Positions 1 to 5,990 of a stretch of 12,616 bases of DNA are shown here, in pieces. The stretch's first letter is position 1; each line of letters begins with the position of its first letter. The stretch covers positions 1 to 12,616 of the forward strand of contig DDQB01000111.1 in the NCBI GenBank assembly GCA_002342505.1. The letters are read 5' to 3'. This stretch comes from Acidaminococcaceae bacterium UBA2453 (GTDB lineage Bacteria > Bacillota > Negativicutes > Acidaminococcales > Acidaminococcaceae). The notes below the pieces were generated by a model, which was not told the origin of the DNA, searched no databases, and saw only the letters and a program-made list of their open reading frames with translations. Made by a program: the position numbers and the translations under genes.

Positions 1-45
1 GGTGGAATGCCAAAGACCGCATATAGAAAAGAGGAGAATCAGTTT

Positions 46-642
46 ATGAAAAACTTGTCAAGGCTGGCAGGCGCTATCATACTGTGTGCTGGTGTAATGT
101 TTAACATTGCTGTATACGCAAACAGCGACAGTCATGCAAGCGAAGCTGCGTCTCAAAATGAGGTTGAAGCAAGGAATATCCAAAAGGGTGGTATTGGGAA
201 AAAAGTTTATCTCGCGGGTCCGATGTTTAATCAGGGCGAAAAGGACTTCAATCTGAAATTTACAAAACTGCTTGAAGATTGCGGTTACCAGGTCTTTTTG
301 CCCCAACGCGATGGTATTGAAGCCGCGCAGTTGCAGGGAAAGACAGAAGAAGAACTCATAAAGATGATTTTTGAACTGGATGCCGGCGAAGTAAAAAAAG
401 CAGATATCGTTTTTATGAATTTAGACGGCCGGGTGCCAGATGAAGGGGCTTGCGTTGAACTTGGTATCGCATACGGATTCGGCAAACGATGCTATGGATT
501 TAAAACGGATACCCGCGCTGTAGAATCTGGGCTTGAACTGAATCCGATGATAAGCGGTTGTATGATTAAAATTTTCAAAAATTATAATGGAAATAAACTG
601 ATTGAAGAAGTAAAACAATATTTATCCAAAAACAGTCTTTAA
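46..642 (+). CDS. Exported nucleoside 2-deoxyribosyltransferase-like protein
   Basis: Family members transfer the 2-deoxyribosyl group between nucleobases, or hydrolyse deoxynucleosides. The 198-aa protein has the family landmarks: KVYLAGPMF with Tyr55 near the start of the domain, ADIVFMNLDGR (Asp120, Asp127), then PDEGACVELG, where Glu138 matches the catalytic nucleophile, and GLELNPM near the C-terminus. The start at 46 is chosen over an in-frame ATG at 7 because GAGGAG lies 9 nt upstream. This start also gives a clean signal peptide: K2 and R6, hydrophobic residues 7-24, and a possible cleavage site after VYA at 25. A polar linker (26-50) precedes the enzyme domain. Characterised family members are cytosolic, so the signal peptide is unusual. 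No lipobox is present: the Cys at 14 follows Leu. The gene ends before a bidirectional terminator. The fold call is fairly secure; the substrate and the periplasmic location are inferred. Confidence 0.8.
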   Translation: MKNLSRLAGAIILCAGVMFNIAVYANSDSHASEAASQNEVEARNIQKGGIGKKVYLAGPMFNQGEKDFNLKFTKLLEDCGYQVFLPQRDGIEAAQLQGKTEEELIKMIFELDAGEVKKADIVFMNLDGRVPDEGACVELGIAYGFGKRCYGFKTDTRAVESGLELNPMISGCMIKIFKNYNGNKLIEEVKQYLSKNSL

Positions 643-699
643 GCCGGTATGTTACGCCAGAGGCAGACCAATCAGCGCTTCCTCAGGTACTGGCACGTA

Positions 700-728
700 A
701 AAAAGACCGGCATAGCGCCGGTCTTTTT
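700..728. terminator. Bidirectional intrinsic terminator
   Basis: A 12-bp perfect stem (700-711 pairs with 717-728) has a 5-nt loop. The arms begin with an A run and end with a T run, so a U-tract forms on either strand. It lies between the convergent deoxyribosyltransferase-like gene (+) and the NagZ-like gene (-) and can serve both. The 643-699 stretch shows nothing else. Confidence 0.88.
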
Positions 729-767
729 GTATGACTGAAACTATTTCAGACAAGTACTGTACATTTA

Positions 768-1982
768 CTATTTGCTGGTGACGGAGTTGGTTTTTATCTG
801 TTCGTATACTGCTTTCCGCTGTTGTGTGCTCATCAGGTTTTTCAGTTTGCAGTACAGGATGCGCTGCACGGAAGCATTGATTTCGGATTGGGAAATCTTT
901 CCGTCTTTTACTGCCTGAACAACGCTTTTATAAGTGCGTTGCTGTATTTGCGGATCGTGACAGCTCAGTAAAATATCCGAACCTGCCTGGATGGCGATAA
1001 TACCAATTTCTTCCGGCGAATAGCCTTCGCTGACCGCACCCATGTTCAGATCGTCGGTAATGACGACGCCGCGATAGCCCAGCTGGTTTCGCAGTAAATC
1101 TTTCAGGATGACCGGCGACAGGCTGGCGGGTTTTGTATCGAAAGCCGGATAACGGATGTGACCGGCCATCACCATAAACTGATCGTGCGGGTATTGGTCG
1201 ATTATCTGCCTGAACGGCTGCAGGTCTTCCTGCAGGATTGTTTCTCTGGAAACATTGACAACCGATTTTTCCGTGTGCGGATCCGTTTCGCTCCGACCCA
1301 TGCCCGGAAAATGTTTAATAGTAAAAAGCACGCCGCTGTCCCGTAACCCGCGGCAGGCCTGTTCACCAAAAAGCGCGACCTGCGGGGGCGTTGCGCCGTA
1401 AGTACGGCCGCGCATGCGGTTGCCGGTGTCCAAAACCGGGGCAAAGTCAAGATTGAAGCCGAGCTCTTTAATGTCAATACCGGTTTTGTTTGCGTGCCTG
1501 TATGCGTCTTCCGGTTTGCCTTTGCCGATTTCTGCAGCAGACGGCGCTGTGTAAGCATCGTGCTTCATCCGCGTGACCAGTCCGCCTTCCTGATCGACGG
1601 AAAGAAAGAGCGGAATGGAAAAGCCATTCAGTTTCAGCGACTGCACAGAAGCGTTTAACGCCTGTACCTGTTCGCGCTTTTCCATGTTCCGGTCAAATAA
1701 GATGACGCCGCCGACGTGCATGGATGAAAGTACGGATTTTGTTTCTTCCGTCAGCGTTGTGCCATGGATGCCCACAAACATCATCTGTCCGATTTTTTCT
1801 TCCAGGGACATTTTTTCTGTAAGGGCAGCGGACAGTTCCCGGATTCCTTTTTCCGTGTTCCAGTTTTCAGCAGCCGGTTGCGTTGCTGTTTCGTTTTTTC
1901 CTGTATTTTTTTCCGCGGCGCTGCAGCCGGCGATGAGGAAGAGCAGGCAGAGGATACTGCACAGCAGGATTTTCTTTTTCAT
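768..1982 (-). CDS. nagZ: Lipoprotein beta-N-acetylhexosaminidase, glycoside hydrolase family 3 (NagZ-like)
   Basis: This enzyme removes N-acetylglucosamine from peptidoglycan fragments during wall turnover. The 404-aa protein starts with a lipoprotein signal peptide (MKKK, hydrophobic core, lipobox LIAGC, lipidated Cys20), so it should be membrane-anchored outside the cytoplasm, like the B. subtilis homologue and unlike the cytosolic E. coli enzyme. Family motifs are SVDQEGG (Asp130), KHFPGMGR (Lys223-His224), the catalytic dyad Asp234-Pro-His236 in ETDPHTE, and ITDDLNMGA, where Asp310 matches the nucleophile. The length fits a single GH3 N-terminal domain with a short tail. CGGAG lies 7 nt upstream of the ATG. 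An extended -10 element lies about 35 nt further upstream. The gene is monocistronic, divergent from the L,D-transpeptidase genes, and shares the terminator at 700-728. The family assignment is strong; the exact substrate is inferred. Confidence 0.92.
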   Translation of the reverse strand: MKKKILLCSILCLLFLIAGCSAAEKNTGKNETATQPAAENWNTEKGIRELSAALTEKMSLEEKIGQMMFVGIHGTTLTEETKSVLSSMHVGGVILFDRNMEKREQVQALNASVQSLKLNGFSIPLFLSVDQEGGLVTRMKHDAYTAPSAAEIGKGKPEDAYRHANKTGIDIKELGFNLDFAPVLDTGNRMRGRTYGATPPQVALFGEQACRGLRDSGVLFTIKHFPGMGRSETDPHTEKSVVNVSRETILQEDLQPFRQIIDQYPHDQFMVMAGHIRYPAFDTKPASLSPVILKDLLRNQLGYRGVVITDDLNMGAVSEGYSPEEIGIIAIQAGSDILLSCHDPQIQQRTYKSVVQAVKDGKISQSEINASVQRILYCKLKNLMSTQQRKAVYEQIKTNSVTSK

Positions 1983-2013
1983 GATCAGGCTCCGTTCTGT
2001 AGTTTTGTTATTT

Positions 2014-2022
2014 ATTATATCA
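2014..2022 (-). promoter_or_regulatory. Extended -10 promoter of the NagZ-like gene
   Basis: Read on the minus strand this is TGATATAAT, an extended -10 with a perfect TATAAT. No good -35 lies at the expected distance, as is common for extended -10 promoters. It would give a leader of roughly 25 nt. Confidence 0.55.
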
Positions 2023-2136
2023 CAGGATCGGGTAAAGTTTACAGATGTATTCCGTCAGCATTTTATCATGGAGCGGTCAGAACCGCAGGAGTATGTGAAG
2101 AATTATTGAATCTTAACTGAGATGCTGTATCAGAAA

Positions 2137-2165
2137 TTGACTTTTTAGCGCAGATTTACTATAAT
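2137..2165 (+). promoter_or_regulatory. Sigma-70-type promoter for the small peptide and first L,D-transpeptidase
   Basis: TTGACT (2137-2142), a 17-nt spacer and a perfect TATAAT (2160-2165) form one of the best promoter matches in the window. Transcription would start near 2172, leaving about 110 nt of leader before the small ORF at 2281. A second possible start is the extended -10 TGGTATAAC at 2227-2235. Confidence 0.7.
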
Positions 2166-2280
2166 TTATATAACAATTATAGAATGATTTTCAATTTCAC
2201 CTGAATCGGTTTGATTTACGCTGTATTGGTATAACGTGATGATGGTTATGTTTCGGCGGTTGCCGGAAAGGACATATCTG

Positions 2281-2388
2281 ATGGGCGATAAGTTTAAGAC
2301 ATTCATTTCCTGTACCAGGGAAGATAATATGAAACTGTTGGGCTTTGTTGTGGTTCTTCTTGCGGTTATCGCTTTTTTTGGCTGGTGA
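2281..2388 (+). CDS. Probable 35-aa single-pass membrane peptide
   Basis: This small ORF has AAAGGA 8 nt before its ATG, a good ribosome-binding site. It encodes a charged N-terminal half (GDKFK, TREDN) followed by a hydrophobic segment LLGFVVVLLAVIAFFGW that runs to the stop codon. That is the layout of a small tail-anchored or single-pass membrane peptide. The frame is open further upstream to an ATG at 2239, but that start lacks a clear ribosome-binding site. An internal ATG at 2329 would give only the hydrophobic 19 residues. It lies downstream of the promoter at 2137-2165 and ends 32 nt before the first L,D-transpeptidase gene, so it is probably co-transcribed. I do not recognise it. It could still be a chance ORF in a leader. 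Confidence 0.42.
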   Translation: MGDKFKTFISCTREDNMKLLGFVVVLLAVIAFFGW

Positions 2389-2420
2389 TACAGGAAATAT
2401 ACTGACAGAGGTGTTTTTTA

Positions 2421-3125
2421 ATGAAACGATCCAAACCAAGTATTTTTGTATATATATTAGCATATGTTGCGATTGCGATGCGGTGGATGCGCAGCACCGC
2501 CATGGGACGGGTTGTCACTGCGGGCGTTATGATTTTGCTGGTGAGCAGTACATATAATCATTTGAGCGCGGCTCCCTTTTTTGCGGAAAATGCCAAACCC
2601 CAGCTGACTGAAACGGAAAAAGTTGAACTGAAAGGAAAGGAAGAAATCGCAAAGAAGGCGGAAATTCAAAAACAGAAGGTAGAAGAGGCAAAAACGTTGG
2701 CGCATCCGATCACAAGCCATACGTACAGCCTGATCATAACAAAGAGCTCATACCGGATTACATTGCTGGATAACGGCGAGCCGATTAAAGAATATAACTG
2801 CGCGGTAGGCCGTAATCCGGGACAGAAGACCAAGACCGGCGATGCGAAAACCCCTGTTGGATCTTTTAAAGTTGAATCAATCAATCCATCTTCTGACTGG
2901 GTTTCGGATGAGGACGGCAAGGGCGCTTATGGTCCCTGGTTCATTACGTTGGATACCAAAGAATTAAGTAAAGGCGAATGGAACGGTATCGGTATCTCCG
3001 GAACCAATAAACCGGAAGGGTTGGGAAGAGCTTCTTCTGCAGGAAGCGTCCGGGTACGGAACAGTGATATCGAAGAAATCAAAAAATATGTAAAGGTTGG
3101 AACGATCGTTACGATTAAAGAGTGA
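2421..3125 (+). CDS. Membrane-anchored YkuD-domain protein lacking catalytic residues (L,D-transpeptidase pseudoenzyme)
   Basis: The 234-aa protein has an N-terminal hydrophobic region (about 8-20 and 30-46) that may be an anchor or signal peptide, a K/E-rich linker (about 62-92), and a YkuD domain (about 100-234). Core YkuD features are present: GRNPGQKTKTGDAKTPVG, GAYGPWF and a C-terminal GTIVTI. The active site is not. The usual His of (I)HGT is Ser193 (GISGTNKP), and the nucleophile Cys of S-x-G-C-x-R is Ser209 (SSAGSVRVRN). The downstream paralogue keeps both residues in an ungapped alignment over this region, so loss of catalysis is well supported. The open frame and retained fold motifs argue against simple decay. 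A role in binding peptidoglycan or the active paralogue is a guess. GAGGTG lies 7 nt before the ATG. The gene ends at its own terminator. Confidence 0.88.
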   Translation: MKRSKPSIFVYILAYVAIAMRWMRSTAMGRVVTAGVMILLVSSTYNHLSAAPFFAENAKPQLTETEKVELKGKEEIAKKAEIQKQKVEEAKTLAHPITSHTYSLIITKSSYRITLLDNGEPIKEYNCAVGRNPGQKTKTGDAKTPVGSFKVESINPSSDWVSDEDGKGAYGPWFITLDTKELSKGEWNGIGISGTNKPEGLGRASSAGSVRVRNSDIEEIKKYVKVGTIVTIKE

Positions 3126-3136
3126 TGAAGCGGAAC

Positions 3137-3181
3137 AGAGTTATTCCCAAAAAGACATTGCGGAATAACTCTTTCTTTTTA
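3137..3181 (+). terminator. Intrinsic terminator after the first YkuD-domain gene
   Basis: An 11-bp perfect stem (3137-3147 with 3162-3172) with a 14-nt loop is followed by a T-rich run (3171-3181). It starts 11 nt after the stop codon and separates the two YkuD-domain genes transcriptionally. The following 3182-3313 must hold the promoter of the next gene. A TATATT at 3250-3255 is a weak candidate -10 without a convincing -35. Confidence 0.8.
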
Positions 3182-3313
3182 TAAAAAATAAAATCGGTCA
3201 GCCTGCAGGGTTTTGCCGCTTTATGAAAAACAAAACGGCAGCGGGACCGTATATTAAAACAGGTTAGGATATCTGCGTTGCAGTGCGGGTGATCCGGAAA
3301 GCGGGAATGTATT

Positions 3314-4042
3314 ATGAAAAAAGAAAGAACTATGGCAAAAGTTACGGTATTACTTATGGCGCTGTTACTTTTATTTTCTTCGCTGCTGATCGCGGGTTGC
3401 GAGGAAGAAAAAAAGCCTGCAAACAAAGCGGCTGTGACGGAGACGAAGAAGACGCCGGAACAGCTTGCGACAGAAAAGAAAGCAAGGGAAGAGGCGGAGA
3501 TAAAAGCCAGAGCGGAAGCGGAAAAGAAAGCGAAGGACGAAGCGGAGAAGGCAAAAAAGGCAGAACAGCTCCGGGCTGAACAGGAACAGGCCAGGATCAA
3601 ACAGAATGCCGACCAGAAAAAATATTTTGTGTATATTAAAAAAAGCGCGTTTACACTATATCTGATGGACGATAAAAATAATGTGGTAAAACAGTATGAC
3701 TGCACGATTGGAAAAAATCCGGGACAGAAGCAGAAACGCGGCGATATGAAGACTCCGACCGGTACATTCTATGTGGACGAGATTTGCGACGCTTCCTTCT
3801 GGACCCACGATTTCGGCGATGGAAAGGGAGAAATCAAAGGCGCGTACGGTCCCTGGTTCATCAGTATCAATACGGATGAGATGAGCAAAGGGGCCTGGGG
3901 TGGAATCGGTATTCACGGCACGCATAAGCCTCACGTAATGCGGGCTATGGATTCGGAAGGCTGCATCCGCCTGCAGAACCGGAATGTGGAAGAGTTAAAG
4001 AAATATGTGCGGGTAGGGACGAAAGTTGTGATTGAGGAGTAA
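3314..4042 (+). CDS. L,D-transpeptidase lipoprotein (YkuD family)
   Basis: L,D-transpeptidases form 3-3 peptidoglycan crosslinks or attach proteins to the wall, using a Cys nucleophile. The 242-aa product begins with a lipoprotein signal (MKKER, hydrophobic 10-26, lipobox LIAGC, Cys29). A long Ala/Glu/Lys-rich segment (about 44-98) is predicted to be an extended helix, like a spacer from the membrane to the wall. The YkuD domain (about 103-242) has GKNPGQKQKRGDMKTPTG, GAYGPWF, GIGIHGTHKP (His201) and MDSEGCIRLQN (Cys217, Arg219), so the active site is complete. It is a tandem paralogue of the preceding gene, with strong shared motifs across the domain but a different N-terminus. The ribosome-binding site before 3314 is weak; an in-frame ATG at 3332 would still leave the lipobox intact. 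No terminator separates it from the thioredoxin genes. Confidence 0.92.
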   Translation: MKKERTMAKVTVLLMALLLLFSSLLIAGCEEEKKPANKAAVTETKKTPEQLATEKKAREEAEIKARAEAEKKAKDEAEKAKKAEQLRAEQEQARIKQNADQKKYFVYIKKSAFTLYLMDDKNNVVKQYDCTIGKNPGQKQKRGDMKTPTGTFYVDEICDASFWTHDFGDGKGEIKGAYGPWFISINTDEMSKGAWGGIGIHGTHKPHVMRAMDSEGCIRLQNRNVEELKKYVRVGTKVVIEE

Positions 4043-4130
4043 GGATGCCTTTGCCTGCGTGATAAGTGCGCCAGTTGCGGGATCGGGACGTGAATGAGCG
4101 ATAAATATCTGTACAAAGAGGAATTCATAT

Positions 4131-4454
4131 ATGGAGATCGTGAAAGAAAATATTGTGGCGGTGACGCCGGATAATTTTGAAATGGAAGTGTTGCAGTGCG
4201 ATAAACCGGTACTGGTAACTTTTTACGCCAACTGGGACCAGCCTTGCCGGATGCAGCAGCCGGCGCTGGATTCCATTGCGGACAAACATCCGGAAATAAA
4301 AGTATGTAAGCTGGATGTGGAAGAGTATACCGCCTTTGCGCAACAGTTCGGGATCATGATGATTCCGACCACGATTGCATTTAAAAATGGAAAGAAAGTA
4401 AAACGGGCAACCGGTTTGCGGTTGGAAAATGTTTTATTGAATATGGTGCAATAG
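4131..4454 (+). CDS. Thioredoxin-fold protein with degenerate active site (WDQPC)
   Basis: This 107-aa cytoplasmic protein has the thioredoxin fold: DKPVLVTFYANW, the active-site position, and the cis-proline loop MIPTT (Pro79). The redox motif WCGPC is replaced by W35-D-Q-P-C39, so the N-terminal nucleophilic Cys is Asp36 and only the second Cys remains. It cannot carry out normal dithiol exchange. The next gene is a close paralogue, sharing DKPVLV, HPEIKVCK versus HPELKVCK, and IPT, with an intact motif, which points to tandem duplication. AGAGGA lies 8 nt before the ATG. It starts 88 nt after the L,D-transpeptidase and ends 47 nt before trxA. It could be a monothiol or binding-only protein. 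Its function is unknown. Confidence 0.87.
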   Translation: MEIVKENIVAVTPDNFEMEVLQCDKPVLVTFYANWDQPCRMQQPALDSIADKHPEIKVCKLDVEEYTAFAQQFGIMMIPTTIAFKNGKKVKRATGLRLENVLLNMVQ

Positions 4455-4501
4455 GTAACGAAACAAGAGTGAAATTGAAAAAAGATTATGGAGGAAAAAA
4501 C

Positions 4502-4810
4502 ATGGCAGTAATTGTAATTACCAAAGAAAATTTTAAAAGCGAAGTGCTGCAGTCGGACAAACCGGTGCTGGTCGACTTCTGGGCGACCTGGTGCGGTCCC
4601 TGCCGTATGATGGCTCCCGTAGTGGAAAGCATTGCAGAAGAACATCCGGAACTGAAAGTGTGCAAGGTAGATGTAGATGAAAACCCGGAACTGGCGCAGA
4701 TGTTCAATGTGATGAGCATTCCGACGCTGGCGGCGTTCAAAGGTGGACAGCTGACTGGTACTGCAGTCGGTTACCAGCCGAAGGATAACGTGCTCAAATT
4801 GTTTGCGTAA
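4502..4810 (+). CDS. trxA: Thioredoxin
   Basis: This is a classical 102-aa cytoplasmic thioredoxin, the general dithiol reductant for proteins such as reductases and peroxidases. It has FWATWCGPCRMMAP (Cys31, Cys34), Asp25 in VDFWA, the cis-proline loop SIPT (Pro74) and the C-terminal Gly-rich turn. Cys54 (KVCK) is an extra cysteine shared with the preceding paralogue. The start at 4502 is chosen because GGAGG lies 7 nt upstream; the frame is open to a weaker start at 4469. It sits between the degenerate thioredoxin and a thioredoxin reductase, its likely electron donor. The gaps of 47 and 88 nt contain no terminator, which is consistent with one transcript. Confidence 0.96.
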   Translation: MAVIVITKENFKSEVLQSDKPVLVDFWATWCGPCRMMAPVVESIAEEHPELKVCKVDVDENPELAQMFNVMSIPTLAAFKGGQLTGTAVGYQPKDNVLKLFA

Positions 4811-4898
4811 GTTGTTTCGGGCTAAGGATCCGGAAAGGGTTTGCGTTCATAAAGTGCAATCTGTTTCCGGGCCTGTATGATCAGAAAAAGGAATCGTT

Positions 4899-5777
4899 AT
4901 GGATATTTTGATTATTGGCAGCGGGCCTGCCGGTATTTCCGCCGCCTTGTATGCAAAACGCGCCGGCGCTGATGTAACGGTTATTTCCCGCGGCAGCGGA
5001 GCGTTGGCAAAAGCGGAGAGGATTGAGAATTATTACGGCCTGGCAGAGCCTGTCAGCGGAGCGGAGCTGGAAGCAAACGGTATTGCCGGTGCAAAAAGGC
5101 TGGGCGTAAAATTTGTGGAAGGCGAAGTAGTCGGTCTGGCTATGAACGACGATTTTACCGGCCTTGTAGTGCAGACGGCTAAAGAAAAATTAGAAGCCGG
5201 CGCTGTGATCCTGGCAGCGGGAAGCACCCGGCTTGCGCCGAAGATTCCCGGACTGAAAGAGATGGAAGGGAAGGGCGTCAGCTATTGCGCAATCTGCGAT
5301 GCGTTTTTCTATCGCGGAAAAGTTGCAGCGGTTCTGGGTGAAGGGGAGTATGCACTGCATGAAGCAGAAATTTTGTTGCCCCATGCCAGCAAAGTGATGC
5401 TCTTTACCAATGGAAAAGAACCGACGATTGCGATTCCGGATTCCATTGAAGTCCATAAGGAAAAAGTGAGCGCTGTGGAAGCGGCTACAGAAAACGGTAC
5501 GGAACGTGTCAGCGGGGTAATGACAGAAGATGGAACATTTACACCGGTTAATGGGCTGTTCGTAGCGCTGGGCATAGCGGGCAGTGTCGACCTGGCCAGG
5601 AAAATCGGGGCTGCGGTGGATAACAATCGTATCGTGACCGATGCGGAAATGGCAACAAATGTTCCCGGCCTGTATGCGGCGGGAGATTGCAACGGCGGGC
5701 TCCTGCAGGTGGTAAAGGCCGCGTATGAAGGCGCGGTTGCCGGACTGGCTGCGGCAAAATATGTAAGGAAACGCTGA
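4899..5777 (+). CDS. trxB: Thioredoxin reductase-like flavoprotein, resembling the ferredoxin-dependent (FFTR) type
   Basis: This enzyme passes electrons through FAD to thioredoxin. The 292-aa protein has the N-terminal FAD motif GSGPAG (7-12), the redox pair CAIC (Cys130, Cys133) followed by Asp, and the C-terminal FAD motif GLYAAGDC (258-264). The central pyridine-nucleotide domain is atypical. The usual GGGNSAxEEA is GEGEYALHEA (147-156), and the HRRxxxR motif that binds the NADPH 2'-phosphate is absent (KVMLFTNGKEP instead). The clostridial ferredoxin-dependent flavin thioredoxin reductase lacks the same motifs, and the overall pattern resembles it. Ferredoxin use is therefore the favoured inference; NADH or another donor is possible. 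AAAGGA lies 6 nt before the ATG. The gene follows trxA and is the last of its group before a bidirectional terminator. Confidence 0.9.
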   Translation: MDILIIGSGPAGISAALYAKRAGADVTVISRGSGALAKAERIENYYGLAEPVSGAELEANGIAGAKRLGVKFVEGEVVGLAMNDDFTGLVVQTAKEKLEAGAVILAAGSTRLAPKIPGLKEMEGKGVSYCAICDAFFYRGKVAAVLGEGEYALHEAEILLPHASKVMLFTNGKEPTIAIPDSIEVHKEKVSAVEAATENGTERVSGVMTEDGTFTPVNGLFVALGIAGSVDLARKIGAAVDNNRIVTDAEMATNVPGLYAAGDCNGGLLQVVKAAYEGAVAGLAAAKYVRKR

Positions 5778-5883
5778 CTGACGAGCGATCCGCTTTTGCA
5801 CAGCGGTACGGGCGGGCACGCCGACGCATGCGCAACGGGATACAACAAGGTTGCGGGTTATCGTTACGGAAAGAAAAAATGAA

Positions 5884-5930
5884 AATACCGGCTGTATTGT
5901 GTTCCGGTGAACACGGTAACAGCCGGTATT
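5884..5930. terminator. Bidirectional terminator between trxB and htpX
   Basis: A 12-bp perfect outer stem (5884-5895 with 5919-5930) encloses a second 6-bp hairpin (5899-5904 with 5909-5914, loop 5905-5908). On the minus strand it is followed by a strong T-rich run, so it serves the convergent htpX best. On the plus strand the T-tract is weak. The rest of 5778-5990 shows no gene. Confidence 0.8.
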
Positions 5931-5990
5931 GTCTTTCGTAAAGAAAGCGCCGGATCAGTTCATTTGCCGCGCGCTTTTCGACGCCATTTA

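Noticed and set aside
1237..1300. Unusual KHFPGMGR motif in the NagZ-like protein as a sign of lost function
   Set aside because: The catalytic Asp-x-His dyad and nucleophile Asp are present, and similar GxGR variants occur in family members of this group.
2197..2463. 88-codon minus-strand open frame in the 1983-2420 intergenic region
   Set aside because: No ribosome-binding site or domain is seen; it runs antisense to the small membrane ORF and into the YkuD gene start.
3115..3705. 196-codon open frame on the minus strand opposite the L,D-transpeptidase gene
   Set aside because: It is Ser/Ala/Phe-rich because it mirrors the Lys/Glu/Ala-rich linker of the real gene, and it has no recognisable domain.
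4830..4870. Inverted repeat between trxA and the thioredoxin reductase as a terminator
   Set aside because: The stem is only 7 bp with a 27-nt loop and no T-tract follows.
5190..5848. Long minus-strand open frames opposite the thioredoxin reductase
   Set aside because: They overlap a gene with clear FAD and CxxC motifs and show low-complexity, domain-free sequence.
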